Assembly: GCA_937921035.1 (NCBI GenBank)
Contig: CALEUL010000027.1
Location: forward strand, 1-64,000
Length of the DNA: 64,000 nucleotides
Reading direction: 5' to 3'
Source of the DNA: an uncultured Porphyromonadaceae bacterium
GTDB taxonomy: Bacteria > Bacteroidota > Bacteroidia > Bacteroidales > Muribaculaceae
Below, one piece after another: positions 17,053 to 26,093 of the stretch (within the stretch, counting starts at the first letter, position 1; each line of letters starts with the position of its first letter). Below the pieces are notes generated by a model. It saw only the letters and a program-made list of their open reading frames with translations, did not search any database and was not told the origin of the DNA. A program made the position numbers and the translations under genes.

Positions 17053-17985
17053 TTATTTATCTACGCTCACGCGTGCCGAAGCATACACGTTCAGGCCGAG
17101 CGTCTGCGCAATATATTTGATTGCAGCGGCAGCCTTTACAGGAACACCGGCCTCGTCGAGTTCGGGACTGTATGCGGCTATTGCGCCGAAGCCCGGGAGC
17201 ACTGCCAGCATAAGGCCGGTATAGCTCTTCTTTGCAGGGAGGCCTGTCTGCACCATCCAGGGTTTGATGAAGTGCTTGCCACGTGTGGCCATAAGAGCGA
17301 CCACTGATGCGGCGATGCTACCGTCGAAAGCATATTCGCCAGTTTCGGGATTGCGGCCGTCGGCGGCGATGGTTGCGCCCATAGCTGCTGTTTGGGTAAC
17401 GGACAGACGCACGGCAAGCAGACGGCTGTAAACGTCAATGCTCTGTGCCACGTCATCGTAGAGCTTATAGCCGGCCTCGGTAAGCTGCTCGGCAACCTTG
17501 GCGTCCTTTGCCTTTTCCGACAGATATTTATAAAGGTTATCGTTGAAGCCCTGGTCGGCACTCGAAAGCGCATAAATCATGTCGCTGATTACACTGAACT
17601 TTCCGTCGGGGTCGCCCTGTGGAACCACAGCGCTAACTGCGCGCAGTCCGTGCTTGCCAAAAGGCATACCCTCGAATTTAGCGCAACCGCATTTGCAAGT
17701 TCCTCCGCAGCATGCGGCTTTTTTGGCGAGCGCATCGGCGGAATTCTGCGAGAGAAGGACAACCGAAAGGGGCACTTTGGCCACAGGACCGAGTGGTACC
17801 TGCTGCTCGGTGTCGCCTTTTGTGAATACGCGTCCATCTGTGAGGACCACGCTTATGCCAAAGGCCTTCTCGCGGCTATCGGCGGCAACACGGGAATCCA
17901 CAGTGCCTTCCTTTATACTTTTATACTTCTCGTAAGCATCTTCTACTGTTTTAGTAACATCGGTGAATGACAATTTTCGTTCCAT
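17053..17985 (-). CDS. Glutaminase-like protein lacking the catalytic serine, with a Cys cluster
   Basis: 310 residues. Fold evidence is strong at both ends: FGISVVLTDGRVFTKGDTE, then MGATIAADGRNPETGEY and a C-terminal GLPAKKSYTGLMLAVLPG followed by YSPELDEAGVPVK, all close to serine-dependent glutaminases. The active-site S-x-x-K, usually in IQSISKV, reads GPVAKV (66-71), so the serine is Pro67 while Lys70 stays. The E-P-S-G..N and P-R-N-P segments are not recognisable. In that region is a cluster ACCGGTCKCGC with cysteines at 92, 93, 97, 99 and 101, reminiscent of a metal site. Normal glutamine hydrolysis seems unlikely. It is a single gene upstream of the malic enzyme gene in the same direction, with 111 bases between. 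Confidence 0.72.
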   Translation of the reverse strand: MERKLSFTDVTKTVEDAYEKYKSIKEGTVDSRVAADSREKAFGISVVLTDGRVFTKGDTEQQVPLGPVAKVPLSVVLLSQNSADALAKKAACCGGTCKCGCAKFEGMPFGKHGLRAVSAVVPQGDPDGKFSVISDMIYALSSADQGFNDNLYKYLSEKAKDAKVAEQLTEAGYKLYDDVAQSIDVYSRLLAVRLSVTQTAAMGATIAADGRNPETGEYAFDGSIAASVVALMATRGKHFIKPWMVQTGLPAKKSYTGLMLAVLPGFGAIAAYSPELDEAGVPVKAAAAIKYIAQTLGLNVYASARVSVDK

Positions 17986-18168
17986 ATTTTAGTAGTTTTA
18001 ATCGTTTGTTTGGTTTTGTATCTACGTTAAACAACACCCGGAAAGCCTGCGTGTTCACCCGTCCGGATTAAAGTTCCTAAAAACAGTGCCATCTAAACCC
18101 ATACGCGCTATTTATTGTTGATTCGCGATTTTTTTGAGCGGAATGGCCGTTGTTTCACGGTTTTTGCG

Positions 18169-18176
18169 TAATTTTG
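18169..18176 (+). promoter_or_regulatory. -7 box for the typA operon
   Basis: TAATTTTG 24 bases upstream of the typA start. A TTG at 18150-18152 is 16 bases away, shorter than the usual spacing. Confidence 0.5.
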
Positions 18177-18200
18177 CACTTGAAAATAATCCAATAGAGT

Positions 18201-19997
18201 ATGCAGAATATACGCAACATCGCCATCATTGCCCATGTCGACCACGGCAAAACGACACTGGTGGACAAAATGCTTCTTGCCGGCAATCTCTTTCGTGAGA
18301 ATCAGAATGCCGGTGAACTGATTCTTGACAACAACGACCTCGAACGCGAAAGAGGTATAACAATCCTTTCCAAAAACGTTTCCATAAACTATAAAGGATG
18401 TAAAATCAATATAATCGACACTCCGGGACACGCCGACTTCGGCGGCGAAGTAGAGCGCGTGCTCAACATGGCCGACGGCTGCCTGCTGCTTGTCGATGCT
18501 TTCGAAGGCCCGATGCCCCAGACACGATTCGTGCTGCAGAAAGCCATAGAAATAGGTCTTAAACCAATTGTGGTTATCAATAAGGTTGATAAGCCCAACT
18601 GCCGCCCCGAGGAAGTACAGGAAATGGTGTTCGACCTCATGTTCAGCCTCGATGCCACCGAAGACCAGCTCGACTTCCCCACCATCTACGGTTCGGCCAA
18701 GCAGGGATGGATGAGCACCGACTACAAGACACCTACCGACAACATCGCCGTTCTGCTCGATACCATTATCAACACCATCCCCGGCCCCGCCGAAAATCCC
18801 GGCGACGGCCAGATGCTGATTACATCGCTGGACTTCTCCAAATATGTAGGCCGTATCGCCATCGGCCGTGTTCACCGCGGCGAACTGCGCGAAGGTCAGG
18901 AAATAGGCCTGTGCCGCAAGGACGGTACGGTATCGCGCCAGAAAATCAAGGAACTGCATACTTTCGAAGGCATGGGCCGCAAGCGTGTGGCAAGCGTACA
19001 GAACGGCGACATCTGTGCTATCGTAGGTCTCGACGGCTTTGAAATAGGCGACACTGTAACGCTTTACGACAAGCCCGAGGCTCTTCCCCGTATCGCCATC
19101 GACGAGCCAACAATGTCCATGACCTTCACCATCAACGACAGCCCATTCTTCGGCAAGGACGGCAAATTTGTTACATCGCGCCACATCGGCGACCGTCTTA
19201 CCGCCGAGCTGGACCGCAACCTTGCCCTGCGTGTGGAAAAAGGAGCCCGCGAGGATATGTGGACAGTATTCGGCCGCGGCGTGCTGCACCTGTCGGTACT
19301 TATCGAGACAATGCGCCGCGAGGGCTATGAACTGCAGGTTGGCCAGCCACAGGTTATCACAAAGGAAATAGACGGAGTTAAATGCGAGCCGGTGGAACTG
19401 CTCACAATCAATGTGTGCGAGGAATCGGCCTCGAAGATGATCGATATGGTAACCCGCCGCAAGGGCGACCTCGTGGCCATGACCACCAAGGGCGACCGTA
19501 CGCAGATGGAATTCCAGATTCCATCGCGCGGTATCATCGGTCTGCGCAGCAATGTGCTCACCGCATCCGGCGGCGAGGCAATCATGGCACACCGCTTCCT
19601 GGATTACCAGCCCTGGAAAGGCGAGATAGAGCGACGCACAAACGGATCGCTCATCGCAGTTGAATCCGGCACTACATATGCCTACGCACTCGACAAGCTC
19701 CAGGATCGTGGACGCTTCTTCGTGTTCCCTCAGGAAGAAGTTTATGCAGGTCAGGTCGTGGGCGAGAACGCCAAGGACAACGACATCCCCGTAAACGTTA
19801 CCAAGAGCAAGAAACTTACCAACATGCGTGCTTCCGGCGCCGACGACAAGGCCCATATCGTGCCCCCGGTCGTTTTCAGCCTTGAGGAAGCGCTGGAATA
19901 TATCAAAGAGGACGAATACGTGGAGGTTACCCCTCATCATATCCGTCTGCGCAAGATTATCCTCGACGAAACCGAGCGCAAACGCGCCAACCGCTGA
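18201..19997 (+). CDS. typA: Translational GTPase TypA/BipA
   Basis: 598 residues, the usual length. The GTPase domain has AHVDHGKTTLVDKML (G1), the ERGITI switch region, DTPGHADFGGEVER (G3) and NKVDKPN (G4). Domain II, III and V follow, with the BipA-specific C-terminal domain ending RLRKIILDETERKR. It is a ribosome-binding GTPase involved in 50S assembly and stress. It is the first gene of typA-folP-cdaA, with folP 12 bases downstream. Confidence 0.96.
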   Translation: MQNIRNIAIIAHVDHGKTTLVDKMLLAGNLFRENQNAGELILDNNDLERERGITILSKNVSINYKGCKINIIDTPGHADFGGEVERVLNMADGCLLLVDAFEGPMPQTRFVLQKAIEIGLKPIVVINKVDKPNCRPEEVQEMVFDLMFSLDATEDQLDFPTIYGSAKQGWMSTDYKTPTDNIAVLLDTIINTIPGPAENPGDGQMLITSLDFSKYVGRIAIGRVHRGELREGQEIGLCRKDGTVSRQKIKELHTFEGMGRKRVASVQNGDICAIVGLDGFEIGDTVTLYDKPEALPRIAIDEPTMSMTFTINDSPFFGKDGKFVTSRHIGDRLTAELDRNLALRVEKGAREDMWTVFGRGVLHLSVLIETMRREGYELQVGQPQVITKEIDGVKCEPVELLTINVCEESASKMIDMVTRRKGDLVAMTTKGDRTQMEFQIPSRGIIGLRSNVLTASGGEAIMAHRFLDYQPWKGEIERRTNGSLIAVESGTTYAYALDKLQDRGRFFVFPQEEVYAGQVVGENAKDNDIPVNVTKSKKLTNMRASGADDKAHIVPPVVFSLEEALEYIKEDEYVEVTPHHIRLRKIILDETERKRANR

Positions 19998-20009
19998 CAC
20001 AACCCGCCT

Positions 20010-20870
20010 ATGACGACCACGCCGTTCCGTCCCTTCTCGCTTAATCTACGAGGCAGCCTTGTTGAATACAGGCGCCCGGTCGTTATGGGTATTCTGAATA
20101 TCACCGACGATTCGTTCTACAGCGCCTCCCGAACCGCCGTGGCCGACATCGCCGCGCGCGCGCGGCAGATGGCCTCGGCCGGAGCAGAGATGCTCGATTT
20201 GGGTGCATGCTCTACCCGGCCAGGTGCGGATTTCGTTGACGAAAAGACAGAAACAGAGCGCATAACGGGCGCTGTACATGCAATCAGGCAGGCCGGTATA
20301 ACACTTCCTCTGTCTATCGACACTTTCCGCGCGCAGGTAGCCCGTGCCGCCGTGGCCGAAGGCGCCGACATAATCAACGACATATCCGGCGGCGATCTGG
20401 ATCCAGACATGTTCGCAACCGTAGCAGAACTTAAAGTTCCCTACATACTCATGCACATGCGAGGCACACCGGCCACGATGCAGACGCTGACCGATTACAA
20501 TGACGTAACAACCGAAGTTGTAGCCGACCTAAGCAGGAAAATCGGGCGTCTGGAAGAATCGGGCGTCGCCGACATAATTGTGGATCCGGGATTCGGCTTT
20601 GCCAAGACGCTGCACCAGAACTGGCGCATGATGGCCCAGCTGGAACAGTTCGCACTTCTTGGCAGGCCGGTGCTTGTGGGCATATCGCGTAAATCTATGC
20701 TCACAAAGCTGCTTGGCATTACCGCCGACGAAGCACTCGCAGCCACCGCGATAACAAATACGCTGGCTCTTGAGCGCGGCGCCGCCATCCTGCGCGTGCA
20801 CGATTCCGCAGAAGCGGCCCAGGCCGTATCTATTGTCAACGAATTAAACCGTTCCGTATGTTCTATTTAG
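20010..20870 (+). CDS. folP: Dihydropteroate synthase
   Basis: Condenses p-aminobenzoate with 6-hydroxymethyl-dihydropterin pyrophosphate in folate synthesis. 286 residues with VMGILNITDDSFY, DLGACSTRPGA, INDISGGDLD, MHMRGTPATMQ, VDPGFGFAKT and GISRKSM, which cover the pterin, pABA and phosphate sites. The 3' end overlaps cdaA by 13 bases, so translation is probably coupled. The folP-cdaA order is common in Bacteroidota as far as I recall. Confidence 0.95.
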   Translation: MTTTPFRPFSLNLRGSLVEYRRPVVMGILNITDDSFYSASRTAVADIAARARQMASAGAEMLDLGACSTRPGADFVDEKTETERITGAVHAIRQAGITLPLSIDTFRAQVARAAVAEGADIINDISGGDLDPDMFATVAELKVPYILMHMRGTPATMQTLTDYNDVTTEVVADLSRKIGRLEESGVADIIVDPGFGFAKTLHQNWRMMAQLEQFALLGRPVLVGISRKSMLTKLLGITADEALAATAITNTLALERGAAILRVHDSAEAAQAVSIVNELNRSVCSI

Positions 20871-21640
20871 GAGTCAAGGATATTATCGACATACTCCTTT
20901 TCGCCCTGTTGCTGTTCTACATCTACAGGCTAATGAAGGAGTCCGGCACCATAAACATTTTCTATGGCGTGCTGGCTTTCATTGTCATCTGGGCCCTTGC
21001 CTCCGAAATATTCGACATGCGCCTGATAGGCACAATCTTAGACAAGTTCATGGCCATCGGCCTTATTATCCTCGTGATAATATTCCAGGAGCCTATAAAA
21101 CGTTTTCTTGTTGAGCTTGGATCGCAGCGGCGATGGCGCTTCCTGCGCAAATTCTTCCATCACCACAAAGACGGAGGGGACACCGAGGCTCTTGCATGGG
21201 TAATGCCTGTAGTATATGCCTGCATGAGCATGTCCAAAAGCAAAACAGGAGCACTCATTGTAGTGGAACAGACCATAAACCTGGACCATTACGCCGATTC
21301 CGGCGACCGCATCGACGCCAACATCAACACACGTCTTATCGAGAATATCTTTTTCAAAAACTCGCCCTTGCACGACGGCGCCATGATTATCGCCCACAAC
21401 CGAATTGTGTCTGCCGGCTGCATCTTGCCCGTCAGCCATGACAGCGACGTGCCCCGCACGCTTGGTCTGCGCCACCGTTCGGCCCTCGGCATAGCTCAGG
21501 CCACGGACGCCCTTGCCATCGTCGTGAGCGAGGAAACCGGCAACATATCCATAGCCCACCGCGGCAAACTGTCCACGCGTCTCAGCTCTACCGAACTGGA
21601 GCACAGGCTTAATGCCGTAGCCATAATGTCGGCAAAATAG
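20858..21640 (+). CDS. cdaA: Diadenylate cyclase (c-di-AMP synthase)
   Basis: 260 residues. Three N-terminal membrane helices (about 8-30, 35-55, 60-80) are followed by a DisA_N catalytic domain with SPLHDGAMII (the DGA motif), the RHRSALGIAQ motif and IVVSEETG. It makes c-di-AMP from two ATP at the inner membrane, a messenger for potassium balance and envelope stress. Its start lies inside the end of folP. A hairpin follows at 21686-21712. Confidence 0.94.
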   Translation: MFYLGVKDIIDILLFALLLFYIYRLMKESGTINIFYGVLAFIVIWALASEIFDMRLIGTILDKFMAIGLIILVIIFQEPIKRFLVELGSQRRWRFLRKFFHHHKDGGDTEALAWVMPVVYACMSMSKSKTGALIVVEQTINLDHYADSGDRIDANINTRLIENIFFKNSPLHDGAMIIAHNRIVSAGCILPVSHDSDVPRTLGLRHRSALGIAQATDALAIVVSEETGNISIAHRGKLSTRLSSTELEHRLNAVAIMSAK

Positions 21641-21685
21641 CCTGTCTGCTAACAAAAGACATCCTTTTTACACATTTATTATATA

Positions 21686-21712
21686 TTCCCGGAACAACTT
21701 CGTTGCCCGGGA
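21686..21712 (+). terminator. Hairpin after cdaA
   Basis: A GC-rich inverted repeat TTCCCGG...CCGGGAA enclosing CAACTTCGTTG with a TTCG loop, followed by CTTGTTTA. It probably ends typA-folP-cdaA transcription and lies just before the glpK promoter. Confidence 0.6.
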
Positions 21713-21714
21713 AC

Positions 21715-21745
21715 TTGTTTATTCAGTCGAATTATTATATTTTTG
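21715..21745 (+). promoter_or_regulatory. Promoter of glpK
   Basis: -33 TTG (21715-21717), 20-base spacer and -7 TATTTTTG (21738-21745), 41 bases before the glpK ATG. Confidence 0.75.
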
Positions 21746-21786
21746 CCCAATAACAAGCCCTCTTACGGGCCACAACACCTTATATC

Positions 21787-23280
21787 ATGACTGAAAAATA
21801 TATTCTCGCTCTGGACCAGGGCACCAGCAGTTCCCGCGCCATAGTATTCGACCACAACGGAAAAATATGCTCCGTCGCACAAAAAGAATTCACCCAGTAT
21901 TTCCCGAAATCGGGATGGGTTGAACACGAGCCCCACGAAATATGGTCGTCGCAGGCTGCTGTAATCGCCGAAGCCATATCCGCAATAGGCATCAACGGAC
22001 TGAATATAGCCGCGATAGGCATAACAAACCAGCGAGAAACCACTATAGTATGGGACCGGGATACCGAAGAACCTATATACAACGCCATTGTATGGCAGGA
22101 CAGACGCACGTCCGACTTCTGCGACGAACTAAAGGCCCGCGGCCTGTCGGACATGATACGCCAGAAAACAGGTCTTATACCCGACGCCTATTTCAGCGCC
22201 ACAAAAATACGCTGGATTCTCGAGAATGTTCCAGGGGCCCGCAGGCGCGCCGAAGAAGGCAAGCTGATGTTCGGAACTGTAGATACATGGCTCGTATGGC
22301 GCCTTACGCGCGGCAACGTACATGTTACAGACGTAACAAACGCATCGCGCACAATGCTGTTCAACATCAATACCCTGGAATGGGACGACGAACTACTCCG
22401 GCTGATGGATATACCGCGTTCCATGATGCCGGAGGTAAAGCAAAGCAGCGAAGTTTACGGACATACCACCTCCACGCTCTTTGCGCATGAGGTACCAATT
22501 GCCGGTATCGCGGGCGACCAGCAGGCAGCGCTGTTCGGCCAGATGTGCATAGAGCCTGGTGCTGTAAAAAACACATACGGCACAGGCTGCTTCCTGCTTA
22601 TGAACACCGGCGACAAGCCTATCCTGTCGCAAAACCGACTGCTCACCACCGTGGCATGGAAAATCAACGGCAAAACATGCTACGCGCTCGAAGGCTCCAT
22701 CTTCGTCGGCGGCTCTGTTGTACAATGGCTGCGCGACGGCCTTAAATGCATCGGTTCGTCTTCCGAAGTGGAGTCACTGGCAGCCTCTGTACCCGACACC
22801 GACGGCGTATACTTCGTACCGGCCCTCACCGGCCTTGGCGCTCCCTACTGGGATCCCGACGCCCGCGGCCTGATATGCGGCATATCTCGCGGCACAACTA
22901 CCGCGCACATTGCCCGCGCCGCCCTCGAAGGCATCGCTTTCCAAACTTACGACATAGTAAAAGCTATGGAGCGCGACTCAAAACTGCCCATCTGCAACCT
23001 CAAGGTAGACGGCGGCGCTTCTCGCAACAATCTGCTTATGCAGTTCCAGAGCGATATACTGAACACGCAGGTGCTGCGTCCCGAAGTTACCGAAACCACA
23101 GCCCTCGGAGCGGCATACCTGGCCGGCCTCGCCGTAGGCTACTGGAAGGACCTCGACGAAATCCGCGAACAGTGGCGTATCGACCGCTCCTTTGACCCTT
23201 CAGGCGACATAGCCGCCACCGACAAGGCCATCGAGGGTTGGCAGGATGCAATAAGGCGCACACTCTCCCCCGGCAAATAA
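21787..23280 (+). CDS. glpK: Glycerol kinase
   Basis: Phosphorylates glycerol to glycerol 3-phosphate with ATP. 497 residues, full family length. FGGY-kinase features: LALDQGTSSSRAIVFDHNG (phosphate-1 loop), TNQRETT, VWQDRRT, GIAGDQQAALFGQ, the YGTGCF strand and the C-terminal VDGGASRNNLLMQFQ. It is followed 35 bases later by glpF, forming a glycerol uptake and activation pair. No glpD is visible in the window. Confidence 0.96.
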   Translation: MTEKYILALDQGTSSSRAIVFDHNGKICSVAQKEFTQYFPKSGWVEHEPHEIWSSQAAVIAEAISAIGINGLNIAAIGITNQRETTIVWDRDTEEPIYNAIVWQDRRTSDFCDELKARGLSDMIRQKTGLIPDAYFSATKIRWILENVPGARRRAEEGKLMFGTVDTWLVWRLTRGNVHVTDVTNASRTMLFNINTLEWDDELLRLMDIPRSMMPEVKQSSEVYGHTTSTLFAHEVPIAGIAGDQQAALFGQMCIEPGAVKNTYGTGCFLLMNTGDKPILSQNRLLTTVAWKINGKTCYALEGSIFVGGSVVQWLRDGLKCIGSSSEVESLAASVPDTDGVYFVPALTGLGAPYWDPDARGLICGISRGTTTAHIARAALEGIAFQTYDIVKAMERDSKLPICNLKVDGGASRNNLLMQFQSDILNTQVLRPEVTETTALGAAYLAGLAVGYWKDLDEIREQWRIDRSFDPSGDIAATDKAIEGWQDAIRRTLSPGK

Positions 23281-23315
23281 ACCAAATCCTATATACCATT
23301 ACACATACTTTGAAT

Positions 23316-24065
23316 ATGGAAATTTCTATTACCATGCAATGCGTTTTCGAATTTCTGGGAACGTTTGTAATGATTTTGCTTGGCTGCGGTGTTGTAGCAT
23401 GCGTCAGCCTCAAGAAATCCAAAGGCGAGGGCGCCGGCTGGACTGTTGTAACAATAGCATGGGGTCTTGCCGTCAGTGTGGGAGTGTGGATTGCAGGGCC
23501 GTTTACAGGCGCGCATCTCAATCCCGCCGTGTCCATCGGTCTTGCCGCAGCCGGAAAGTTCCCGTGGGCTTCGGTGCTGCCGTATATATGCGCTCAGGTG
23601 TTCGGCGCCTTCATGGGAGGTGTTGTTGTGTATATATTCTATAAGGACCACTTCGACGCAACCGAGGATTCCACTGCAAAACTGGGGGTATTCTCCACAA
23701 TTCCCGCAATAGAAAACCGCACACGCAACTTCATAAGCGAAATAATCGGCACATTCATACTTGTGCTGGTAATCCTGTTCCTCGGCGACAAGAGCAATAC
23801 AGCGGAAGTAGGCCTGGGTACCATCGGCGCCATTCCTGTGGGCCTGCTGGTTATTGTAATAGGCATGGCTTTGGGCGGCACCACCGGCTATGCCATCAAT
23901 CCAGCCCGCGACCTTGGTCCGCGCATGGCTCACGCACTGCTACCTATCAAAGGCAAAGGCTCCAGCCGATGGGAATACAGCTGGGTTCCTGCGGCAGGAC
24001 CTGTTATCGGCGCCCTGTTGGCCGCACTGCTCTACTGGGCCATAATCCGCAACCTTGTCGGCTAA
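23316..24065 (+). CDS. glpF: Glycerol facilitator (aquaglyceroporin)
   Basis: 249 residues, six membrane segments and two half helices carrying the NPA motifs HLNPAVS and AINPARDLGPR; the Asp after the second NPA is typical of glycerol-conducting members. The ATG at 23316 is preferred over more upstream in-frame starts because it places the first helix (MQCVFEFLGTFVMILLG) at the N-terminus. It admits glycerol by facilitated diffusion, trapped then by the kinase encoded immediately upstream. Confidence 0.93.
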   Translation: MEISITMQCVFEFLGTFVMILLGCGVVACVSLKKSKGEGAGWTVVTIAWGLAVSVGVWIAGPFTGAHLNPAVSIGLAAAGKFPWASVLPYICAQVFGAFMGGVVVYIFYKDHFDATEDSTAKLGVFSTIPAIENRTRNFISEIIGTFILVLVILFLGDKSNTAEVGLGTIGAIPVGLLVIVIGMALGGTTGYAINPARDLGPRMAHALLPIKGKGSSRWEYSWVPAAGPVIGALLAALLYWAIIRNLVG

Positions 24066-24091
24066 GGCCCTATCTGACAAAAAAATCAATC

Positions 24092-24955
24092 ATGAATATC
24101 TCAATCATAAAAACTATGCGGCTCGCTGCCACTGCAATCTTCCTTCCGGTACTTCTCGGCACGCTTCCGTGCGAAGCGCGCGAGATGCCGGACGACGAGG
24201 AAGACCCATACTTCCTGCTTGCCGGCGAGGCATCGCGGGCTATAGACAGCCTCGACTATGAAACCGCCGCCGCGCGCCTGCGCGAAGCAATAGCCATGCG
24301 TCCTGATTCGCCCGAAAATGTGCTGCTGATGTCCAACCTCGGTATGGTGTATTCGTACATGGACAAGGATTCCCTTGCACTCCAGACCTTATCCGACGCC
24401 CTGGCAATCGCTCCGTCAATGAAGACGGTACTTACAAACCGAGCCCGCGTTTACCTTAAAAACGGCCGCAACCGCGAGGCATACGCAGACCTAAACACGG
24501 TTATCAAAGCCGATTCGGCCAACGTGGAAGCACGCTATCTGCACGGCCTGCTGTCGCTTGGCGCGCGCGATCTTGGCGCAGCAGAAGCCGATTTCCGTGT
24601 TGTGGCCGATGCCGCGCCCGACGAAACAAGCACTGCCGTATGCATGTCGGCACTCCTCAGCGCACAGGGACGCCACAAAGAGGCTACTCCCTACCTGCGC
24701 AAGCTTGTCAGCGACATAGGCGAAGCCGAAGACTATGCCGCTCTGGCACAGAACCTGCTCGATCTCGAAGAGCTGACAGAGGCAAGCAAGACAATAGGCG
24801 ACGGCCTAAAAAAGTACCCGAAGAGCGGCGAGCTGTACTTCTGCCGCGCACGTCTCAACCGCGACAGATATAGCTATAAAGAAGCGAAGGAGGACGCCGC
24901 AAAAGCATCCTCCCTCGGTATAGAGCGCGCCCGCATAAAAACACTCGGGCTATAA
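24092..24955 (+). CDS. Exported TPR-repeat protein
   Basis: 287 residues from the ATG at 24092, which opens a signal peptide (residues 1-27, ending near EARE). About six tetratricopeptide-like repeats follow, for example DYETAAARLREAIAMRP, VLLMSNLGMVYSYMDKDS, ALQTLSDALAIAPS and NRARVYLKNGRNREAYADL. It probably acts as a periplasmic scaffold. It follows glpF by 26 bases on the same strand, but a metabolic tie to glycerol is not evident. Its stop converges with the aroB stop, 4 bases apart. Confidence 0.75.
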   Translation: MNISIIKTMRLAATAIFLPVLLGTLPCEAREMPDDEEDPYFLLAGEASRAIDSLDYETAAARLREAIAMRPDSPENVLLMSNLGMVYSYMDKDSLALQTLSDALAIAPSMKTVLTNRARVYLKNGRNREAYADLNTVIKADSANVEARYLHGLLSLGARDLGAAEADFRVVADAAPDETSTAVCMSALLSAQGRHKEATPYLRKLVSDIGEAEDYAALAQNLLDLEELTEASKTIGDGLKKYPKSGELYFCRARLNRDRYSYKEAKEDAAKASSLGIERARIKTLGL

Positions 24956-24959
24956 ATAT

Positions 24960-26033
24960 TTATGCCAGCGACATAAGATCGCGATATATATCAAGTGCGG
25001 CGGTAATCTGTTCGGGCCTGGCCACACAATTGATTTCAGGCATACCCACGTCCTTCAGCAATGTGAAGTTTATTGCGTCGGGCGTGGCGTTTTTCTTGTC
25101 CTGACGCATTATGGAGATAAGTTCGGGATAGTCGTTGCAGGTAACGGGGAAGGCACCGTAATTGGTCTTCACATAATCGGCGAACTGATGTAATGTCGCA
25201 GATGGGAATTCGTAGAGCATATTGGACAGCACCAGTTCCACCACCAGGCCCCATGCCACGGCATATCCGTGAGGCACTGGCGACTGATGCCTGAACGAGA
25301 AGGCCTCGAAGGCATGGCCTACTGTATGACCGAGGTTCAGCGCCTTGCGCAGCCCGCTTTCGGTAAGGTCCTGGTCTACGATACGCTGCTTCACAAGCAC
25401 ACTATCCTGAAGCAGCGGCAGGAGAGCCGCCGAATCGAATGAAGGATAAACAGGGCTGTAGTTCAACAATTTGCCAAGAGTCTCGGTATTTTCGAGCAAA
25501 CCATGCTTAAGCATTTCGGCATAACCGGAAAGCACCTGCTGTTCGGTTAGGGTGTTAAAGAAAATCGTGGATATAATCGCAGCATCGGGTTCATAGAAAG
25601 AACCTATCTGATTTTTGAAACCGTTGAAATTAATGCCGGTTTTTCCGCCTACGGCGGCGTCCACCGCTGCAAGCACTGTTGTGGGGATATTGATGCAGCG
25701 CATGCCCCGCTTATATGTAGCAGCGGCAAAGCCGGCCATATCGCTTACTACACCTCCGCCAAGGTTGACCACTACTGTCTCGCGCGTGGCTTCGAGCCGA
25801 GACAACTGCGTCCACAGCGACACCAGTTCATCAAGATTCTTATTAGTGTCGCCGGCCTTGACTGTAATCACCGGCGCACCGGCAAGCGTTTTGGAAACTT
25901 TTTGTACAACAGGGAGTACAAACTGTGCCGTATTTGTATCTACAACAACTACGACCGCCGGATTACCAAGATCGGAAACCAGCGAGTCTACAGCTTCTCC
26001 TACAAGATTAGTAAAAATAAGTTTCTGTTTCAT
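24960..26033 (-). CDS. aroB: 3-dehydroquinate synthase
   Basis: Second step of the shikimate pathway. 357 residues from the ATG at 26033; a longer in-frame start at 26084 would add 17 residues unlike the family. Motifs: NLGGGVVSDMAGFAAATYKRG, PTTVLAAVDAAVGGKTGIN, GYAEMLKHG, LNLGHTVGHAFEA and HGYAVAWGL, which contain the NAD and zinc ligands. It is the last gene of a long minus-strand run beginning near 32005; 60 bases separate it from the HAD gene. Confidence 0.95.
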   Translation of the reverse strand: MKQKLIFTNLVGEAVDSLVSDLGNPAVVVVVDTNTAQFVLPVVQKVSKTLAGAPVITVKAGDTNKNLDELVSLWTQLSRLEATRETVVVNLGGGVVSDMAGFAAATYKRGMRCINIPTTVLAAVDAAVGGKTGINFNGFKNQIGSFYEPDAAIISTIFFNTLTEQQVLSGYAEMLKHGLLENTETLGKLLNYSPVYPSFDSAALLPLLQDSVLVKQRIVDQDLTESGLRKALNLGHTVGHAFEAFSFRHQSPVPHGYAVAWGLVVELVLSNMLYEFPSATLHQFADYVKTNYGAFPVTCNDYPELISIMRQDKKNATPDAINFTLLKDVGMPEINCVARPEQITAALDIYRDLMSLA

Positions 26034-26093
26034 AGAATTACTTTTTTGGCGCGAATGCAAACCTGCGCCTCTGTTTTTAAACAATAAACAATC

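Noticed and set aside
18108..20000. Minus-strand 630-codon open frame opposite typA
   Set aside because: typA is unmistakable on the plus strand; the antisense product is a codon-bias shadow.
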